A stretch of 64,000 nt of DNA from Pseudonocardia humida (lineage in GTDB: Bacteria > Actinomycetota > Actinomycetes > Mycobacteriales > Pseudonocardiaceae). The notes under the pieces are model-generated. The model was not told where the DNA came from, ran no database searches, and saw only the letters and a program-made list of their open reading frames with translations. This document shows positions 17,226-26,346 of this stretch, in pieces; position 1 is the stretch's first letter, and every line of letters begins with the position of its first letter. The DNA lies in NCBI RefSeq assembly GCF_023898865.1, contig NZ_JAGSOV010000003.1, positions 44,744 to 108,743 of the forward strand. Reading direction: 5' to 3'. A program made the translations under genes and the position numbers.

Positions 17226-18653
17226 TCACGACCGCGAGCCCACGGCACCTTCCAACCGGTCGACCACGTCGGCCAGCGAGTCGGCGTCGCCGACGTTGCC
17301 GGCGAACACCACGTAGGGCAGCCCCGCGGCCGGCCCGGAGACGGGCTCCCACAGCGACACGATCCCGGGCAGCAGCGAGCCCCGGACCACCGCCCGGTCG
17401 ATGCCCAGCGCGTGGGTGGCCACGTCCGACGAGGTGATCCCGCCCTTCGCGACCACGTAGCCGGGCCGCCGACCGGCCACGACCCGGCCGACTGTGCGGC
17501 TGAGCGCGGCGCTGACCCGCCGCGCGACGTCCAGGCTGGTCGCCTCGTCCGCGCCGGTGACCAGGGTGCGGGAGGTGCTCAGCACGACCGGGCCGGAGGC
17601 CAGCGCGGCCGTGGCCGCGGCGACCGCCGCGTCGAGGTGCTCACCGGCGCGGGCGTCGTCGAGCAGGGTCGGGACGTCCAGCTCGACGGCGGCGAACCGG
17701 CGCCGTTCGCCCAGCCGGGCGAGCTGGGTGCTGGTCAGCGCCACGTGCGAGCCGACCACGACCAGGCCGTGCGCGTCGGACCCGACGAGGTCGGCGAGGG
17801 TCGCGTCGTCGATGGGTGGCTGGGCGTCCTGCCCGACCCGGGCCCGCACGAAGGACGGGCCGATCCGGTAGACCAGCCGGGCGCCGCCCCGCTCCGCGGC
17901 CAGCACGGCCAGCGCGACCGCGCGCAGGTCGTCGTCGACGGCGGAGTCCACCGCGACGACCCCGCCGCCGCGCACGGCGGCCAGCCGCGCGGCCAGGTCG
18001 TCGGTGGTGCCGGGGCGGATCGCGTCGACCGTCAGCTCCACGACCCCCTCGGCGGGGATGCGTCCACCGCTCTTCTCGGCCACCCAGTCGGCCAGCCGCG
18101 ACGACCGGTAGCCGAAGGTCGCGTCCCGGGCGAACTCGCTGTCGGCCACCGGGACCAGGCCCTCGGGCGTGCGCACGTGGTGCACCCCGCGGATCGTGAG
18201 CCGCCCCGCGTCGGTGAACGCCGGTGCGAGCAGCACCGCGTCGACGCCGCCGCCGTGCTCGGCGAGGACCTCGCCGACGACGTCGGTCTCCAGCGGGAAG
18301 TGCCCGCGCAGCGTGGAGTCGCTGCGGCTGGCGAACACCAGCGCGACCCCCTCGGCCGCCGACGCGGCCAGGCACGCCTCGACGACCTCCCGGTCGCGCG
18401 CCGCGGCGCGGTCGGGGGCCAGGCTGCGGGTGTTGGTCAGCACGAAGAAGCCCGCGCCCGGCCGCCCCAGCGCCCAGCGGACGTCCTCGACGCCCCAGCG
18501 GGTGAGCACGGGCAGGTCGCGGATCGTCTGGGTGCCGGTCGGGTCGTCGTCGAGGAAGACCACCCGCGGCGCCCCGTCCAGCGCCCGGGCGACCTCGGCC
18601 GCGGCCACCGGCCGGACCGGGGGCAGCGGCGGCGAGCCCTGCGCGGCGCTCAT
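17226..18653 (-). CDS. Four-carbon acid sugar kinase family protein (OtnK/DUF1537)
   Basis: A 475-aa ATP-dependent kinase of the DUF1537 family, whose characterised members phosphorylate D-threonate, D-erythronate and related acids. The N-terminal domain begins with the substrate-site motif FLDDDPTGTQT and has TNTRSL and SRSDSTLRGHFPLE. The C-terminal nucleotide-binding domain carries VVAKGGITSSDVA and GSLLPGIVSLW. It lies between allantoinase (7 bp upstream) and allantoicase, so its natural substrate may be an acid from ureide breakdown such as glycerate, tartronate or ureidoglycolate-derived acid. That assignment is inference; the family call is firm. Confidence 0.9.
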   Translation of the reverse strand: MSAAQGSPPLPPVRPVAAAEVARALDGAPRVVFLDDDPTGTQTIRDLPVLTRWGVEDVRWALGRPGAGFFVLTNTRSLAPDRAAARDREVVEACLAASAAEGVALVFASRSDSTLRGHFPLETDVVGEVLAEHGGGVDAVLLAPAFTDAGRLTIRGVHHVRTPEGLVPVADSEFARDATFGYRSSRLADWVAEKSGGRIPAEGVVELTVDAIRPGTTDDLAARLAAVRGGGVVAVDSAVDDDLRAVALAVLAAERGGARLVYRIGPSFVRARVGQDAQPPIDDATLADLVGSDAHGLVVVGSHVALTSTQLARLGERRRFAAVELDVPTLLDDARAGEHLDAAVAAATAALASGPVVLSTSRTLVTGADEATSLDVARRVSAALSRTVGRVVAGRRPGYVVAKGGITSSDVATHALGIDRAVVRGSLLPGIVSLWEPVSGPAAGLPYVVFAGNVGDADSLADVVDRLEGAVGSRS

Positions 18654-18660
18654 CGGGCGC

Positions 18661-19959
18661 TCACCCGCCGCGGCGCAGCAGCTCGCCGCGCGGCGGTCCG
18701 TCGGTCGGCGCGCCGCGCAGGTACGTCGCGCGGACGACGCCGTGCAGCCTGCGCCCCGCGTACGGCGTCACCGGGTTGCGGTGGTGCAGCCGGCCCACCT
18801 CGAACTCCTCGTCGGGGGCGAACACCACCAGGTCGGCGTCGTGGCCCGCGACGATGCCGCCCTTGCGGGCCAGCCCGACCAGCTCGGCGGGCCGCTGCGA
18901 CATCCACCGGACCACGTCGGCCGGGCCGTGGCCGCGGGCGCGGGCCTGGGTCCACACCAGCGGCAGGCCCAGTTGCAGCGACGCGATCCCGCCCCAGGCC
19001 AGCCCGAAGTCGCCGACGTCGAGGCGCTTGAGCTCGGGGGTGCACGGCGAGTGGTCGCTGACGACGAGGTCGATGGTGCCCTCGGCGAGGGCCTGCCAGA
19101 GCCGGTCGCGGTTGTCGGCGTCGCGGATGGGCGGGCAGCACTTGAACCGGGTGTCGCCGTCGGGCACCTCCTCGGCGGCCAGCGTGAGGTAGTGCGGGCA
19201 GGTCTCGGCGGTCACGCGGACGCCGTCGGCGCGGGCCTTGGCCAACCGATCCAGCGCGTCGGCCGAGGACAGGTGCACGACGTGCACCCGCGCGCCCGTC
19301 TCGGCGGCCAGCTCCAGCAGGTGCGCGATGGCCGAGTCCTCGGCCGCGCCCGGGCGGGAGGCGACGAAGTCGGCGTAGCGGGGGCCGTGCGCGTCGTGCA
19401 CCAGCTCGCCGTCCTCGGCGTGCGCGATGAGCAGCCCGTCGAACGCGGCGACCTCGCGCAGCGCGTCGCGGGGGGAGGTCAGCGCGGGGAACTCCGGCAC
19501 CCCGCTGTCGATCATGAAGCACTTGACGCCGAACACCCCCGCCTCGTGCAGCGCGCGCAGCTGCGCCTCGTTGCCGGGCACCGCGCCGCCCCAGAACCCG
19601 ACGTCGACCGCGCACTGGCCGCGCGCCGCGGCCCGCTTCACCTCCAGCGCGGCCACGTCCAGCGTGGGCGGGAGCGAGTTCAGCGGCATGTCGACGATCG
19701 TGGTGACCCCGCCGGCCGCGGCGGCGCGGGTGGCGGTGGCGAAGCCCTCCCACTCGGTGCGCCCCGGCTCGTTGACGTGCACGTGCGTGTCGACCAGGCC
19801 CGGCAGCAGCACCTCGTCGGCGGCGAGCACGACCTCCCGGTCGGCGTCGACCTCCCCGTCACGGGCCAGCACGGCGACGATCCGCTCACCGTCGACCAGC
19901 ACGGCGGCCGGGCGCTCGACGCCGTCGACCACGGCCCGGTCGGCCCGGAAGACGATCAC
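18661..19959 (-). CDS. allB: Allantoinase
   Basis: Zinc amidohydrolase that opens (S)-allantoin to allantoate, 432 aa. Visible metal-site features are [17 protein letters not shown] (HxH), the carboxylatable Lys in VFGVKCFM, His in IAHAED and VHLSS, and the Asp in VVSDHSPC. The composite flanking domain is formed by the first ~50 and last ~60 residues, as in cyclic amidohydrolases. GTG 19959 overlaps the upstream stop (GTGA). It is the operon's pathway-defining enzyme together with allantoicase. Confidence 0.95.
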   Translation of the reverse strand: MIVFRADRAVVDGVERPAAVLVDGERIVAVLARDGEVDADREVVLAADEVLLPGLVDTHVHVNEPGRTEWEGFATATRAAAAGGVTTIVDMPLNSLPPTLDVAALEVKRAAARGQCAVDVGFWGGAVPGNEAQLRALHEAGVFGVKCFMIDSGVPEFPALTSPRDALREVAAFDGLLIAHAEDGELVHDAHGPRYADFVASRPGAAEDSAIAHLLELAAETGARVHVVHLSSADALDRLAKARADGVRVTAETCPHYLTLAAEEVPDGDTRFKCCPPIRDADNRDRLWQALAEGTIDLVVSDHSPCTPELKRLDVGDFGLAWGGIASLQLGLPLVWTQARARGHGPADVVRWMSQRPAELVGLARKGGIVAGHDADLVVFAPDEEFEVGRLHHRNPVTPYAGRRLHGVVRATYLRGAPTDGPPRGELLRRGG

Positions 19960-20333
19960 TGTCGGCGCTCCAGGTACGCGCGCCAGCTCGCCAGCTCGGA
20001 GATGTCGATCAGCGGGGGCAGCCGCGGGTACTCGCGGCGCAGCACCATGGCCAGCGACCCGCTGCCGTCGGCCAGCTCGATGACGCCCAGCTCGAGCCCG
20101 TCGGGCTCGCCGGGCAGCAGCACCTCGCGCAGCTGGGCGGGGTCCATCTCGTAGACCTCCCCCACCACCGCCGCCCCGCCCGGGCCGACGTCCTCCAGCG
20201 CCGGGTAGCGCCCGTCGACCGCGTGGAAGCGGTAGCGCGGCGCGGTCGTGGTGCGGGCCACCAGCGGGGAGTCCCCGACGAGGTGGTGGTCGGCGCCGCC
20301 GGACATCGCGGTGCCGTTCAGGAACATCCTCAT
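19956..20333 (-). CDS. Gamma-glutamylcyclotransferase-fold protein related to allophanate hydrolase C-terminus
   Basis: A 125-aa small protein matching the C-terminal domain of allophanate hydrolases (AtzF/DUR1,2) and stand-alone relatives. Motifs are [39 protein letters not shown] and [12 protein letters not shown]. No amidase domain is present, so it cannot hydrolyse allophanate alone. ATG 20333 follows GAGGGG at 6 nt. As first gene of the ureide operon it may handle a urea- or carbamoyl-containing intermediate, but its reaction is unknown. Confidence 0.8.
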   Translation of the reverse strand: MRMFLNGTAMSGGADHHLVGDSPLVARTTTAPRYRFHAVDGRYPALEDVGPGGAAVVGEVYEMDPAQLREVLLPGEPDGLELGVIELADGSGSLAMVLRREYPRLPPLIDISELASWRAYLERRQ

Positions 20334-20714
20334 GCGGATCCCCTCGCTCGCCTCTTGCCCCGGATCATCCCGCCCGCGGTCACCGCGCGGGAGCCCCCGA
20401 TCCCGATCACCCGCGCCCCCGCGCCCCGCCCGCAGGGCGTGCGGGCGTCGATCTCGGGCGGGCGGAGCCGCCTGACACGCTGCGTTACCCAATTGAGAGG
20501 TGCCTCCGGGTCCGCCTCCGCACCCCGGCGTTCTGCCTGATGGAACGCCTCCGGGCGCCGACCACGGCCCCGCCGGGCACGCCGCCTGTCGCCCCGCAGT
20601 GGTGCCAAGCCGGTCACCGGACGGTTAGCCTCCGAAACGACTACGACGGTCGGGTGAACGCCGCAGGCGCGGAGGCAGTCCCGAAGAGCAGCGCCGTCGC
20701 GCAGAGGGGGTGGC
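20334..20714. promoter_or_regulatory. Divergent promoter region between ureide operon and OpuC-type transporter
   Basis: This 381-bp gap has no convincing gene. TAGCCT at 20626-20631 resembles a -10 box for the transporter operon. On the other side an AT-richer spot GCGTTACCCAATTGAG (about 20482-20497) could belong to the ureide promoter. The shared region allows co-regulation of the two operons; no regulator is encoded next to it. Confidence 0.4.
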
Positions 20715-21398
20715 ATGGGATTCACCGAGTACGTGTCCAGCAACTTCTCGTCACTGGTGTTCTACGGCCAGCAGCACTTCCTGCTCGTGCTCTACTCCGT
20801 GGCCGCGGCCACCGCCATCGCGCTGGCGGCCGGGGTGCTGCTGCACACCAGCTCGGTCAGCCCACCGAGCTGGTCGCGGCCGGTGCGGGCGGGCAGCCGC
20901 GAGACGCTGCTGCTGGTGTCCTCGGCCGCGCTCACCATCCCGTCGCTCGCCCTGTTCGGGCTGCTCCAACCGGCGCTGGGGATCGGGATCGCGCCCTCGC
21001 TGGTGGCGCTGACGATCTACGGCGTCTACCCGGTGCTGCGCAACACCGTCGCCGGCCTGTCCTCGGTGGACCCGGCGGTGCTGGAGGCGGCCCGCGGCAT
21101 GGGGCTGGGACCGGCCTGGCGGATGGTCCGGGTGCAGCTTCCGCTGGCCTGGCCCGTGATCGTGTCCGGGATCCGGGTGGCGACCCTGATCCTGATCGGC
21201 ATCGCGGTGGTGGCCGCGAGCGTGAGCGGACCGGGGCTCGGCCAGCCGCTGTTCACCGGGCTGGCCCGGCTCGGCGCGGTCAACTCCTTCAACCAGGTGC
21301 TCAGCGGGACCCTCGGCTGCCTGGTCGTCGCCGCGATCTACGAGATCGCCTTCTTCGCCATCCAGCGCCTCACCACCCCGAGGGGGATCCGTGTCTGA
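20715..21398 (+). CDS. opuCB: OpuC/ProW-type ABC transporter permease 1
   Basis: A 227-aa permease of a glycine betaine/carnitine/choline-type importer with 5-6 helices. The BPD_transp_1 coupling motif EAARGMGLGPAWRMVRVQLPLAWP is at about residues 128-151. GAGGGGG upstream supports the ATG. It overlaps the ATPase gene by 8 nt. It acts with the second permease, ATPase and binding lipoprotein that follow. Confidence 0.92.
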   Translation: MGFTEYVSSNFSSLVFYGQQHFLLVLYSVAAATAIALAAGVLLHTSSVSPPSWSRPVRAGSRETLLLVSSAALTIPSLALFGLLQPALGIGIAPSLVALTIYGVYPVLRNTVAGLSSVDPAVLEAARGMGLGPAWRMVRVQLPLAWPVIVSGIRVATLILIGIAVVAASVSGPGLGQPLFTGLARLGAVNSFNQVLSGTLGCLVVAAIYEIAFFAIQRLTTPRGIRV

Positions 21399-22470
21399 CG
21401 GCAGCCGACCGATGATCGCCCTCGAGGCCATCTCCAAGACCTACCCCGGCCAGTCCGCGCCCGCCGTGCGCGAGCTCGACCTGCACGTGCCCGCCGGGGC
21501 CATCGTGATGATGGTGGGGCCCTCCGGCTGCGGGAAGACCACCACGCTGAAGATGATGAACCGGCTGATCGAGCCGACCAGCGGGCGGATCCTGCTCGAC
21601 GGCGAGGACGTCACCGCGGTCGGCGGCGACGAGCTGCGCCGCCGGATCGGCTACGTCATCCAGCAGGTCGGCCTGTTCCCGCACTTCACCGTGGCCGACA
21701 ACGTCGCCGTGGTGCCGCGCGTGCTCGGCTGGGACCGCAAGCGCATCACGGCCCGGGTCGACGAGCTGCTGCACCTGGTCGGGCTGGAGCCCGGCCAGTT
21801 CCGCGACCGCTACCCCCGCCAGCTCTCCGGCGGCCAGCAGCAGCGGGTCGGGGTGGCCAGGGGGCTGGCCGCCGACCCCGCCGTGATGCTGATGGACGAG
21901 CCGTTCGGCGCCATCGACCCGATCACCCGCGACCGGCTGCAGGACGAGTTCCTGGAGATCCAGCGCCAGGTGGCCAAGACCATCTGCTTCGTCACCCACG
22001 ACCTCACCGAGGCGGTCAAGCTCGGCGACCGGATCGCGGTGTTCGGACCGGGCGGCGTGGTCGAGCAGTACGACACGCCCGAACAGGTCCTCACCCACCC
22101 GGCCAACGACTTCGTCGCCGAGTTCGTCGGCAGCGGGGCCGCGGTGCGCAGGCTGTCGCTGCTGCAGCTGAACCGGCTGGAGCTGGACGAGGTCACGGTG
22201 GACGGCGTCGGCGCCACCAACGGCCACCCCACCTACCGCGCCGACGCCGACGGCCGCGCGGTCGCCTGGGCGCACCTGCCCGGCACCGGGGCGGGCGACC
22301 TGCCGCCGCTGGTCACCGTCCCGCTCACCGGCACGGTCTACGACGCCGTCGACGTCATGCTGGAGGCCAGGGCACCACTGGTCGCCGTGGTGGACGACGA
22401 GGACAGGCCCAAGGGCGCGCTGCGCTGGGAGGCGCTCGTGCGCGAGCTGCCGACGAAGGGCCGCCCGTGA
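21391..22470 (+). CDS. opuCA: OpuC/ProV-type ABC transporter ATP-binding protein
   Basis: A 359-aa ATPase for the quaternary-amine-type importer. Walker A is GPSGCGKTT (about 44), the signature is LSGGQQQRVGVARGL, Walker B is VMLMDEPFGAIDP and the H-loop is FVTHDLTEAVK. The C-terminal 100 residues hold only one recognisable CBS-like half (VYDAVDVMLEARAPLVAVVDDEDRPKGAL) instead of the usual pair that senses ionic strength in OpuA. The GTG start overlaps permease 1 and its stop overlaps permease 2 (GTGA). Confidence 0.93.
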   Translation: MSDGSRPMIALEAISKTYPGQSAPAVRELDLHVPAGAIVMMVGPSGCGKTTTLKMMNRLIEPTSGRILLDGEDVTAVGGDELRRRIGYVIQQVGLFPHFTVADNVAVVPRVLGWDRKRITARVDELLHLVGLEPGQFRDRYPRQLSGGQQQRVGVARGLAADPAVMLMDEPFGAIDPITRDRLQDEFLEIQRQVAKTICFVTHDLTEAVKLGDRIAVFGPGGVVEQYDTPEQVLTHPANDFVAEFVGSGAAVRRLSLLQLNRLELDEVTVDGVGATNGHPTYRADADGRAVAWAHLPGTGAGDLPPLVTVPLTGTVYDAVDVMLEARAPLVAVVDDEDRPKGALRWEALVRELPTKGRP

Positions 22471-23240
22471 CCGCGCCGACCACCACCGCCCCCCCGGCGG
22501 CCACGGGCGGGGTCGCCGGGCCGCCGTCGCGGCTGTGGGTGACCCCGGTCATCGTGCTGGTGGGGCTGGGCCTGGTGTTCGGCTACCTGGCCACCCAGAC
22601 CCTGGACAGCGTCGAGCGGCGCACGATCAACGTCGAGACCATCACCACCCGCCTCGGCGAGCACCTCTACCTGACCGCGCTGTCCACGGTGGTCGTCATC
22701 GTGCTGGCGATCCCGCTGGGCATCGCGCTGAGCCGCCCGGCGCTGCGCCGGGTGCAGCCCGCGGTGCTCGCGATCAGCGGCTTCCTGCAGGCGCTCCCGC
22801 CGTTCGGGGTGATCATCCTGATCGCCTTCACCCCGCTCGGGCTGGGCGCCACCACCGCGATCGTCGCGCTGGTGCTGGCCTCGTTCCTGCCGGTGGTGAC
22901 CAATACCGTCGTCGGGCTGCGCCAGGTCGACCGGGCGATGATCGAGGCCGCCCGCGGCGTGGGCATGTCGGCGGCCCAGACGCTGCGCCAGGTGGAGCTG
23001 CCGCTGGCGGTGCCCGTCATGGTGGCCGGGGTGCGGGTGGCCCTGGTGCTCAACGTCGGCACCGCGACGCTGGCCACCTACATCGGCGCGGGCGGCCTGG
23101 GGACCATCATCGACGGCTCGCTGCGGCTGGGCCGACCGACCGCCGTGCTGGTGGCCGCGTCGCTGGTCGCGGCCCTGGCCCTGATCATCGACTGGCTGGC
23201 CGGAGTGGCCGAGCACCTGGTCGGCCGGCGGGGCGGCTGA
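22467..23240 (+). CDS. opuCD: OpuC/ProW-type ABC transporter permease 2
   Basis: A 257-aa permease, partner of opuCB. Six helices are evident and the coupling motif EAARGVGMSAAQTLRQVELPLAVP is near residues 160-183. The GTG start overlaps the ATPase stop. The N-terminal 20 residues are polar and Thr/Pro-rich. A hairpin follows in the short gap before the binding-protein gene. Confidence 0.92.
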   Translation: MTAPTTTAPPAATGGVAGPPSRLWVTPVIVLVGLGLVFGYLATQTLDSVERRTINVETITTRLGEHLYLTALSTVVVIVLAIPLGIALSRPALRRVQPAVLAISGFLQALPPFGVIILIAFTPLGLGATTAIVALVLASFLPVVTNTVVGLRQVDRAMIEAARGVGMSAAQTLRQVELPLAVPVMVAGVRVALVLNVGTATLATYIGAGGLGTIIDGSLRLGRPTAVLVAASLVAALALIIDWLAGVAEHLVGRRGG

Positions 23241-23252
23241 GCCGAACCCGGT

Positions 23253-23278
23253 CGGCCGCCCCGTTCCGGGAGCGGCCG
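23253..23278 (+). promoter_or_regulatory. Intra-operon hairpin before binding-protein gene
   Basis: CGGCCGCCCC (23253-23262) pairs with GGGaGCGGCCG (23268-23278) with one bulged A and a 5-nt loop. In ABC operons such stems often stabilise one part of the mRNA so that the binding protein is made in excess; partial termination is the alternative. Confidence 0.45.
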
Positions 23279-23301
23279 GCCACCATCGAGGAGGAGAACG
23301 C

Positions 23302-24285
23302 GTGCACGCAGGACGAGCAGGACGGGCGCGGGGCGCCAAGGTCGCCGCGATGGCGGGGGCGGTCGCGATGGCCGTGGCCGGCTGCGGGGGGCTGAGCGCA
23401 TCGGGCCCCAGCGCCGAGGGCGGCGGGCTGGCCGAGGGCGTCTCGCTGGAGGGCCAGACCTACTCGGTCGGGGGCAAGGACTTCGACGAGCAGCTGGTGC
23501 TGTGCCAGGTCGCGGTGGCCGCGCTGGAGTCGGTCCAGGCGACGGTGAACGACAAGTGCAACACCGGCGGGACCGAGGCCACCCGCAACGCGCTGCTCGG
23601 CGGCGACATCGACCTGTACTGGGAGTACAACGGCACGGCGTGGGTGACCTTCCTCAAGGAGACCACCCCGATCGCCGACGAGCAGGAGCAGTACGAGGCG
23701 GTCAAGCAGCGCGACCTCGCCGAGAACCAGATCGAGTGGATCGGGCGCACCCCGTTCAACAACACCTACGCGTTCGCGGTCAAGGAGGAGAAGGCCGCCG
23801 AGCTGAACCTCACGACGCTGTCGGACATGGCCGCCTACGTGAACTCCGGCCAGCCCGGCGCGGTGTGCATCGAGACCGAGTACGCCAGCCGCGACGACGG
23901 CCTGCAGGGCCTGCAGCAGGCCTACGGCTTCACCGTGCCCAGCCCGCAGGTGCTGGCCACCGGCGTGATCTACCAGGCGACCGCGGACCAGAACCCGTGC
24001 CTGTTCGGCGAGGTCTTCACCACCGACGGCCGCATCCCCCAGCTGGGCCTGCGGGTGCTGGAGGACGACAAGAGCTTCCACCCGAACTACAACGCGTCGC
24101 TGACCGTCCGCAAGGAGGCCTTCGACCGCAACCCCGACATCGCCAAGGTGTTCGAGCCGATCACCGCGGCGCTGGACAACCAGACCATGGCCGACCTGAA
24201 CAAGAAGGTGTCCGCCGACGGGATGGAGCCGCGCCAGGTGGCCAGGGACTGGATGACCGAGAAGGGCTTCATCGGCGGGTCCTGA
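23302..24285 (+). CDS. opuCC: OpuAC-type substrate-binding lipoprotein
   Basis: A 327-aa lipoprotein with lipobox VAGC at about residue 30, binding a betaine-like solute for the importer. The OpuAC fold is shown by VGGKDFDEQLVLCQV, the DLYWEYNGTAW motif and the late NPDIAKVFEPITAALDN helix. GAGGAGGAG precedes the GTG start. Aromatic residues of the quaternary-ammonium cage are plausible (Y, W in YWEYNGTAW) but the ligand cannot be told from sequence. Followed after 3 bp by the enolase-superfamily gene. Confidence 0.92.
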   Translation: MHAGRAGRARGAKVAAMAGAVAMAVAGCGGLSASGPSAEGGGLAEGVSLEGQTYSVGGKDFDEQLVLCQVAVAALESVQATVNDKCNTGGTEATRNALLGGDIDLYWEYNGTAWVTFLKETTPIADEQEQYEAVKQRDLAENQIEWIGRTPFNNTYAFAVKEEKAAELNLTTLSDMAAYVNSGQPGAVCIETEYASRDDGLQGLQQAYGFTVPSPQVLATGVIYQATADQNPCLFGEVFTTDGRIPQLGLRVLEDDKSFHPNYNASLTVRKEAFDRNPDIAKVFEPITAALDNQTMADLNKKVSADGMEPRQVARDWMTEKGFIGGS

Positions 24286-24288
24286 ACC

Positions 24289-25395
24289 GTGCGGATCACC
24301 GCGGTCCGGGTGGACCGGTTGCGGTTCGACCTCGACCCGCCGTTCGTCGCGGCGTGGGACCCCGTCCCGCGCCGCGCGGCGGAGGCGGTGGTCGTGCGGG
24401 TGGAGACCGACGAGGGCGTGGTCGGCATCGGGTCGGGCGACTCGATGGCCGGCCTCGCCGGGCGCGAGCACCTGTTCGTGGGCACCGACCCGCTGCAGGT
24501 CCAGCGGCACGTCCGGACGATCGAGTCGATCAACTTCCACGGCGGGCGGTGCTGGCCGCTGGAGGTGGCGCTGTGGGACGTCGTCGGGCAGGTGGCCGGG
24601 CTGCCGGTGGCGACCCTGTTCGGCGGAGCGCTCGACCGGGTGCCCGCGTACGCCTCCTGCGGGGCGGCCATGGCGGCGCCGGAGCGCGCCGAGTCGGCGC
24701 TGGCCCTGCGCGAGCGGGGCTTCCGGGCGCTCAAGCTGCGCATCGACCGCACCCGCCCGGCCGAGGGCCTGGCCGCGGTGGCGGCCGTGCGCGAGGCGGT
24801 CGGGCCCGACATGGCGATCATGGTCGACCTCAACCAGTCCTGGCGGATGGCGGGCGACCCCACCCGGGCGCACGACCTGCCCGCCGTGCGCCGGATCGTC
24901 GAGCGGCTGGTCGAGCTGGACGTGTTCTGGGTGGAGGAGCCGCTGCCCTACGCCGACCGCGCCGGGTTGACCGCGCTGCGCGCCGGCACCGGTGCGCGGA
25001 TCGCCGGGGGCGAGATGCTCGACTCGGTGGCCGACGTGCTCGCCCACCTCGAGCACGACCTGCTCGACGTCTACCAGACCGACGTGGTGCTGGCCCTGGG
25101 GATGTCGCGGGCGCGCACGATCGGCGAGCTGGCGCTGCTGCGCAACCGGGCCTTCACCCCGCACACCTGGACCAACGGCATCGGGCTGCTGGCCAACCTG
25201 CACGTGGTCGCGGGCGTGGGCGGCGGCCCGTACCTGGAGTTCCCCTACGACCCGCCGGGCTGGACCCCGCAGCGGCGCGACTTCATGCTCGCCGAGCCGG
25301 TGCGGATCGACGCCGACGGCTGCGTGGCCGTGCCGTCCGCGCCCGGCATCGGCGCCGTGCTCGCCCCGGACGCCCTGACGCGCTGGGCGGTCTGA
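24289..25395 (+). CDS. Mandelate racemase/muconate lactonizing enzyme family protein (enolase superfamily)
   Basis: A 368-aa Mg-dependent enzyme that abstracts a proton alpha to a carboxylate. The capping domain (about 1-120) is followed by the barrel with KLRID (a KxR in place of KxK), and metal ligands in VDLNQSW, WVEEPL and AGGEMLD. After these come the QTDVVLALG strand and a PHTWTNGIG His of the mandelate-racemase subgroup. It starts 3 bp after the binding protein gene, so it probably acts on the imported solute, for example as an epimerase, racemase or dehydratase. The arrangement recalls betaine epimerase clusters (HpbD), but the catalytic residues here are of a different subgroup. Confidence 0.9.
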   Translation: MRITAVRVDRLRFDLDPPFVAAWDPVPRRAAEAVVVRVETDEGVVGIGSGDSMAGLAGREHLFVGTDPLQVQRHVRTIESINFHGGRCWPLEVALWDVVGQVAGLPVATLFGGALDRVPAYASCGAAMAAPERAESALALRERGFRALKLRIDRTRPAEGLAAVAAVREAVGPDMAIMVDLNQSWRMAGDPTRAHDLPAVRRIVERLVELDVFWVEEPLPYADRAGLTALRAGTGARIAGGEMLDSVADVLAHLEHDLLDVYQTDVVLALGMSRARTIGELALLRNRAFTPHTWTNGIGLLANLHVVAGVGGGPYLEFPYDPPGWTPQRRDFMLAEPVRIDADGCVAVPSAPGIGAVLAPDALTRWAV

Positions 25396-25400
25396 CCGGC

Positions 25401-26294
25401 TCAGGAGACCGTCGGCGCGGTCGCGGCCCAGTGCCGCAGCAAGGGCTCGGCGAGCTCATCGGCCCGCTCGTCGGGGAAGAAGAGCCGAGCCCCGGCCAGC
25501 TCCACCACCTCGCCCGCCCCGGGGATCGTGTCGCGCAGCCAGTAGGCGTCGGTGAGCGGGAAGAACGCGTCGTCGGTCCCCCACACGATCAGCGTCGGGA
25601 CCTGCAGCCGGGCCAGCTGCGGTTCGACGGCCAGCAGGTCGTCCGGGCGCAGGGCGGCGATGAGGCTCTGGTAGCGGCGGGCCGACTCCGCGGTGGCCAG
25701 CGGCCGGATCCACTCCCGGAGCAGGTCGTCGCCGAGCCGGTCCGGGTCCTGGTAGCCGGAGCCGAACATCCGCCGCCGGGCGCGGTCGGGGTCGCGCGCC
25801 AGCCTGCGCAGGGCCGGGGCCAGCAGTCCCGCCCTGGCCGCCAGCACCGAGGGCAGGAAGGCCTTCGGCGGGACCCGGTCGTGGGTGTCGCAGTCGGTCA
25901 GCGTCAGGCTGCGCAGCCGGGCCGGGTCGCGCGCCGCGACGATCTGGGCCACCGCTCCCCCGGTGTCGTTGGCGACCAGGTCGACCTCCCCCAGGTCGAG
26001 CGCGGTGCGGACGTCGGCGACGAACCGCGCCAGCGCCCCGAGCGAGAGGTCCTGGTCCGGCGCCACCGGGGTGGACCCGTGCGCCGGCAGGTCGACGGCG
26101 ATGCAGCGGCGGTGCGCGTCGACCAGGTCGATGACCCGGCGCCAGAGGTGGCTGCTGGTCCCGACCCCGTGGACGAAGAGCGCCACGGGCCCGTCGCCGA
26201 CGTCGACGTAGCCCGCCGGGCCCGACGCCGTGTCGACCACGCGCCGGTGGCGGTCGAAGTCGGCGAACCGGTCGTCCTGCCGTGCGAGTGCCAT
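25401..26294 (-). CDS. Alpha/beta hydrolase, Asp nucleophile type, no obvious catalytic His
   Basis: A 297-aa alpha/beta-fold hydrolase. The oxyanion motif HGVG is near residue 43. The nucleophile elbow is VANDTGGA, with Asp as in haloalkane and epoxide hydrolase relatives. The acid is in WGTDDAFF. At the position of the catalytic His the sequence reads GARLFFPDER, without His. Several actinobacterial relatives share such a variant, so an altered mechanism or lost activity is possible. It is transcribed away from the TetR gene and has a TetR-type operator just upstream, so it is the likely regulated target. Confidence 0.88.
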   Translation of the reverse strand: MALARQDDRFADFDRHRRVVDTASGPAGYVDVGDGPVALFVHGVGTSSHLWRRVIDLVDAHRRCIAVDLPAHGSTPVAPDQDLSLGALARFVADVRTALDLGEVDLVANDTGGAVAQIVAARDPARLRSLTLTDCDTHDRVPPKAFLPSVLAARAGLLAPALRRLARDPDRARRRMFGSGYQDPDRLGDDLLREWIRPLATAESARRYQSLIAALRPDDLLAVEPQLARLQVPTLIVWGTDDAFFPLTDAYWLRDTIPGAGEVVELAGARLFFPDERADELAEPLLRHWAATAPTVS

Positions 26295-26319
26295 CCCGTG
26301 CCTCCCGATAGCCTACGAA

Positions 26320-26336
26320 AGACCGACCGCCGGTCT
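26320..26336. promoter_or_regulatory. TetR operator copy 1
   Basis: 17-bp palindrome AGACCG-accgc-CGGTCT, 26 bp upstream of the hydrolase start. It shares arms and total length with the second copy 27 bp away. Confidence 0.6.
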
Positions 26337-26346
26337 GTCACTGAGT

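Noticed and set aside
24289..25395. Assignment of the enolase-superfamily gene as hydroxyproline betaine epimerase
   Set aside because: Context fits, but the active-site residues (KxR, PHTW) are of the mandelate racemase subgroup, unlike the two-Lys epimerases.
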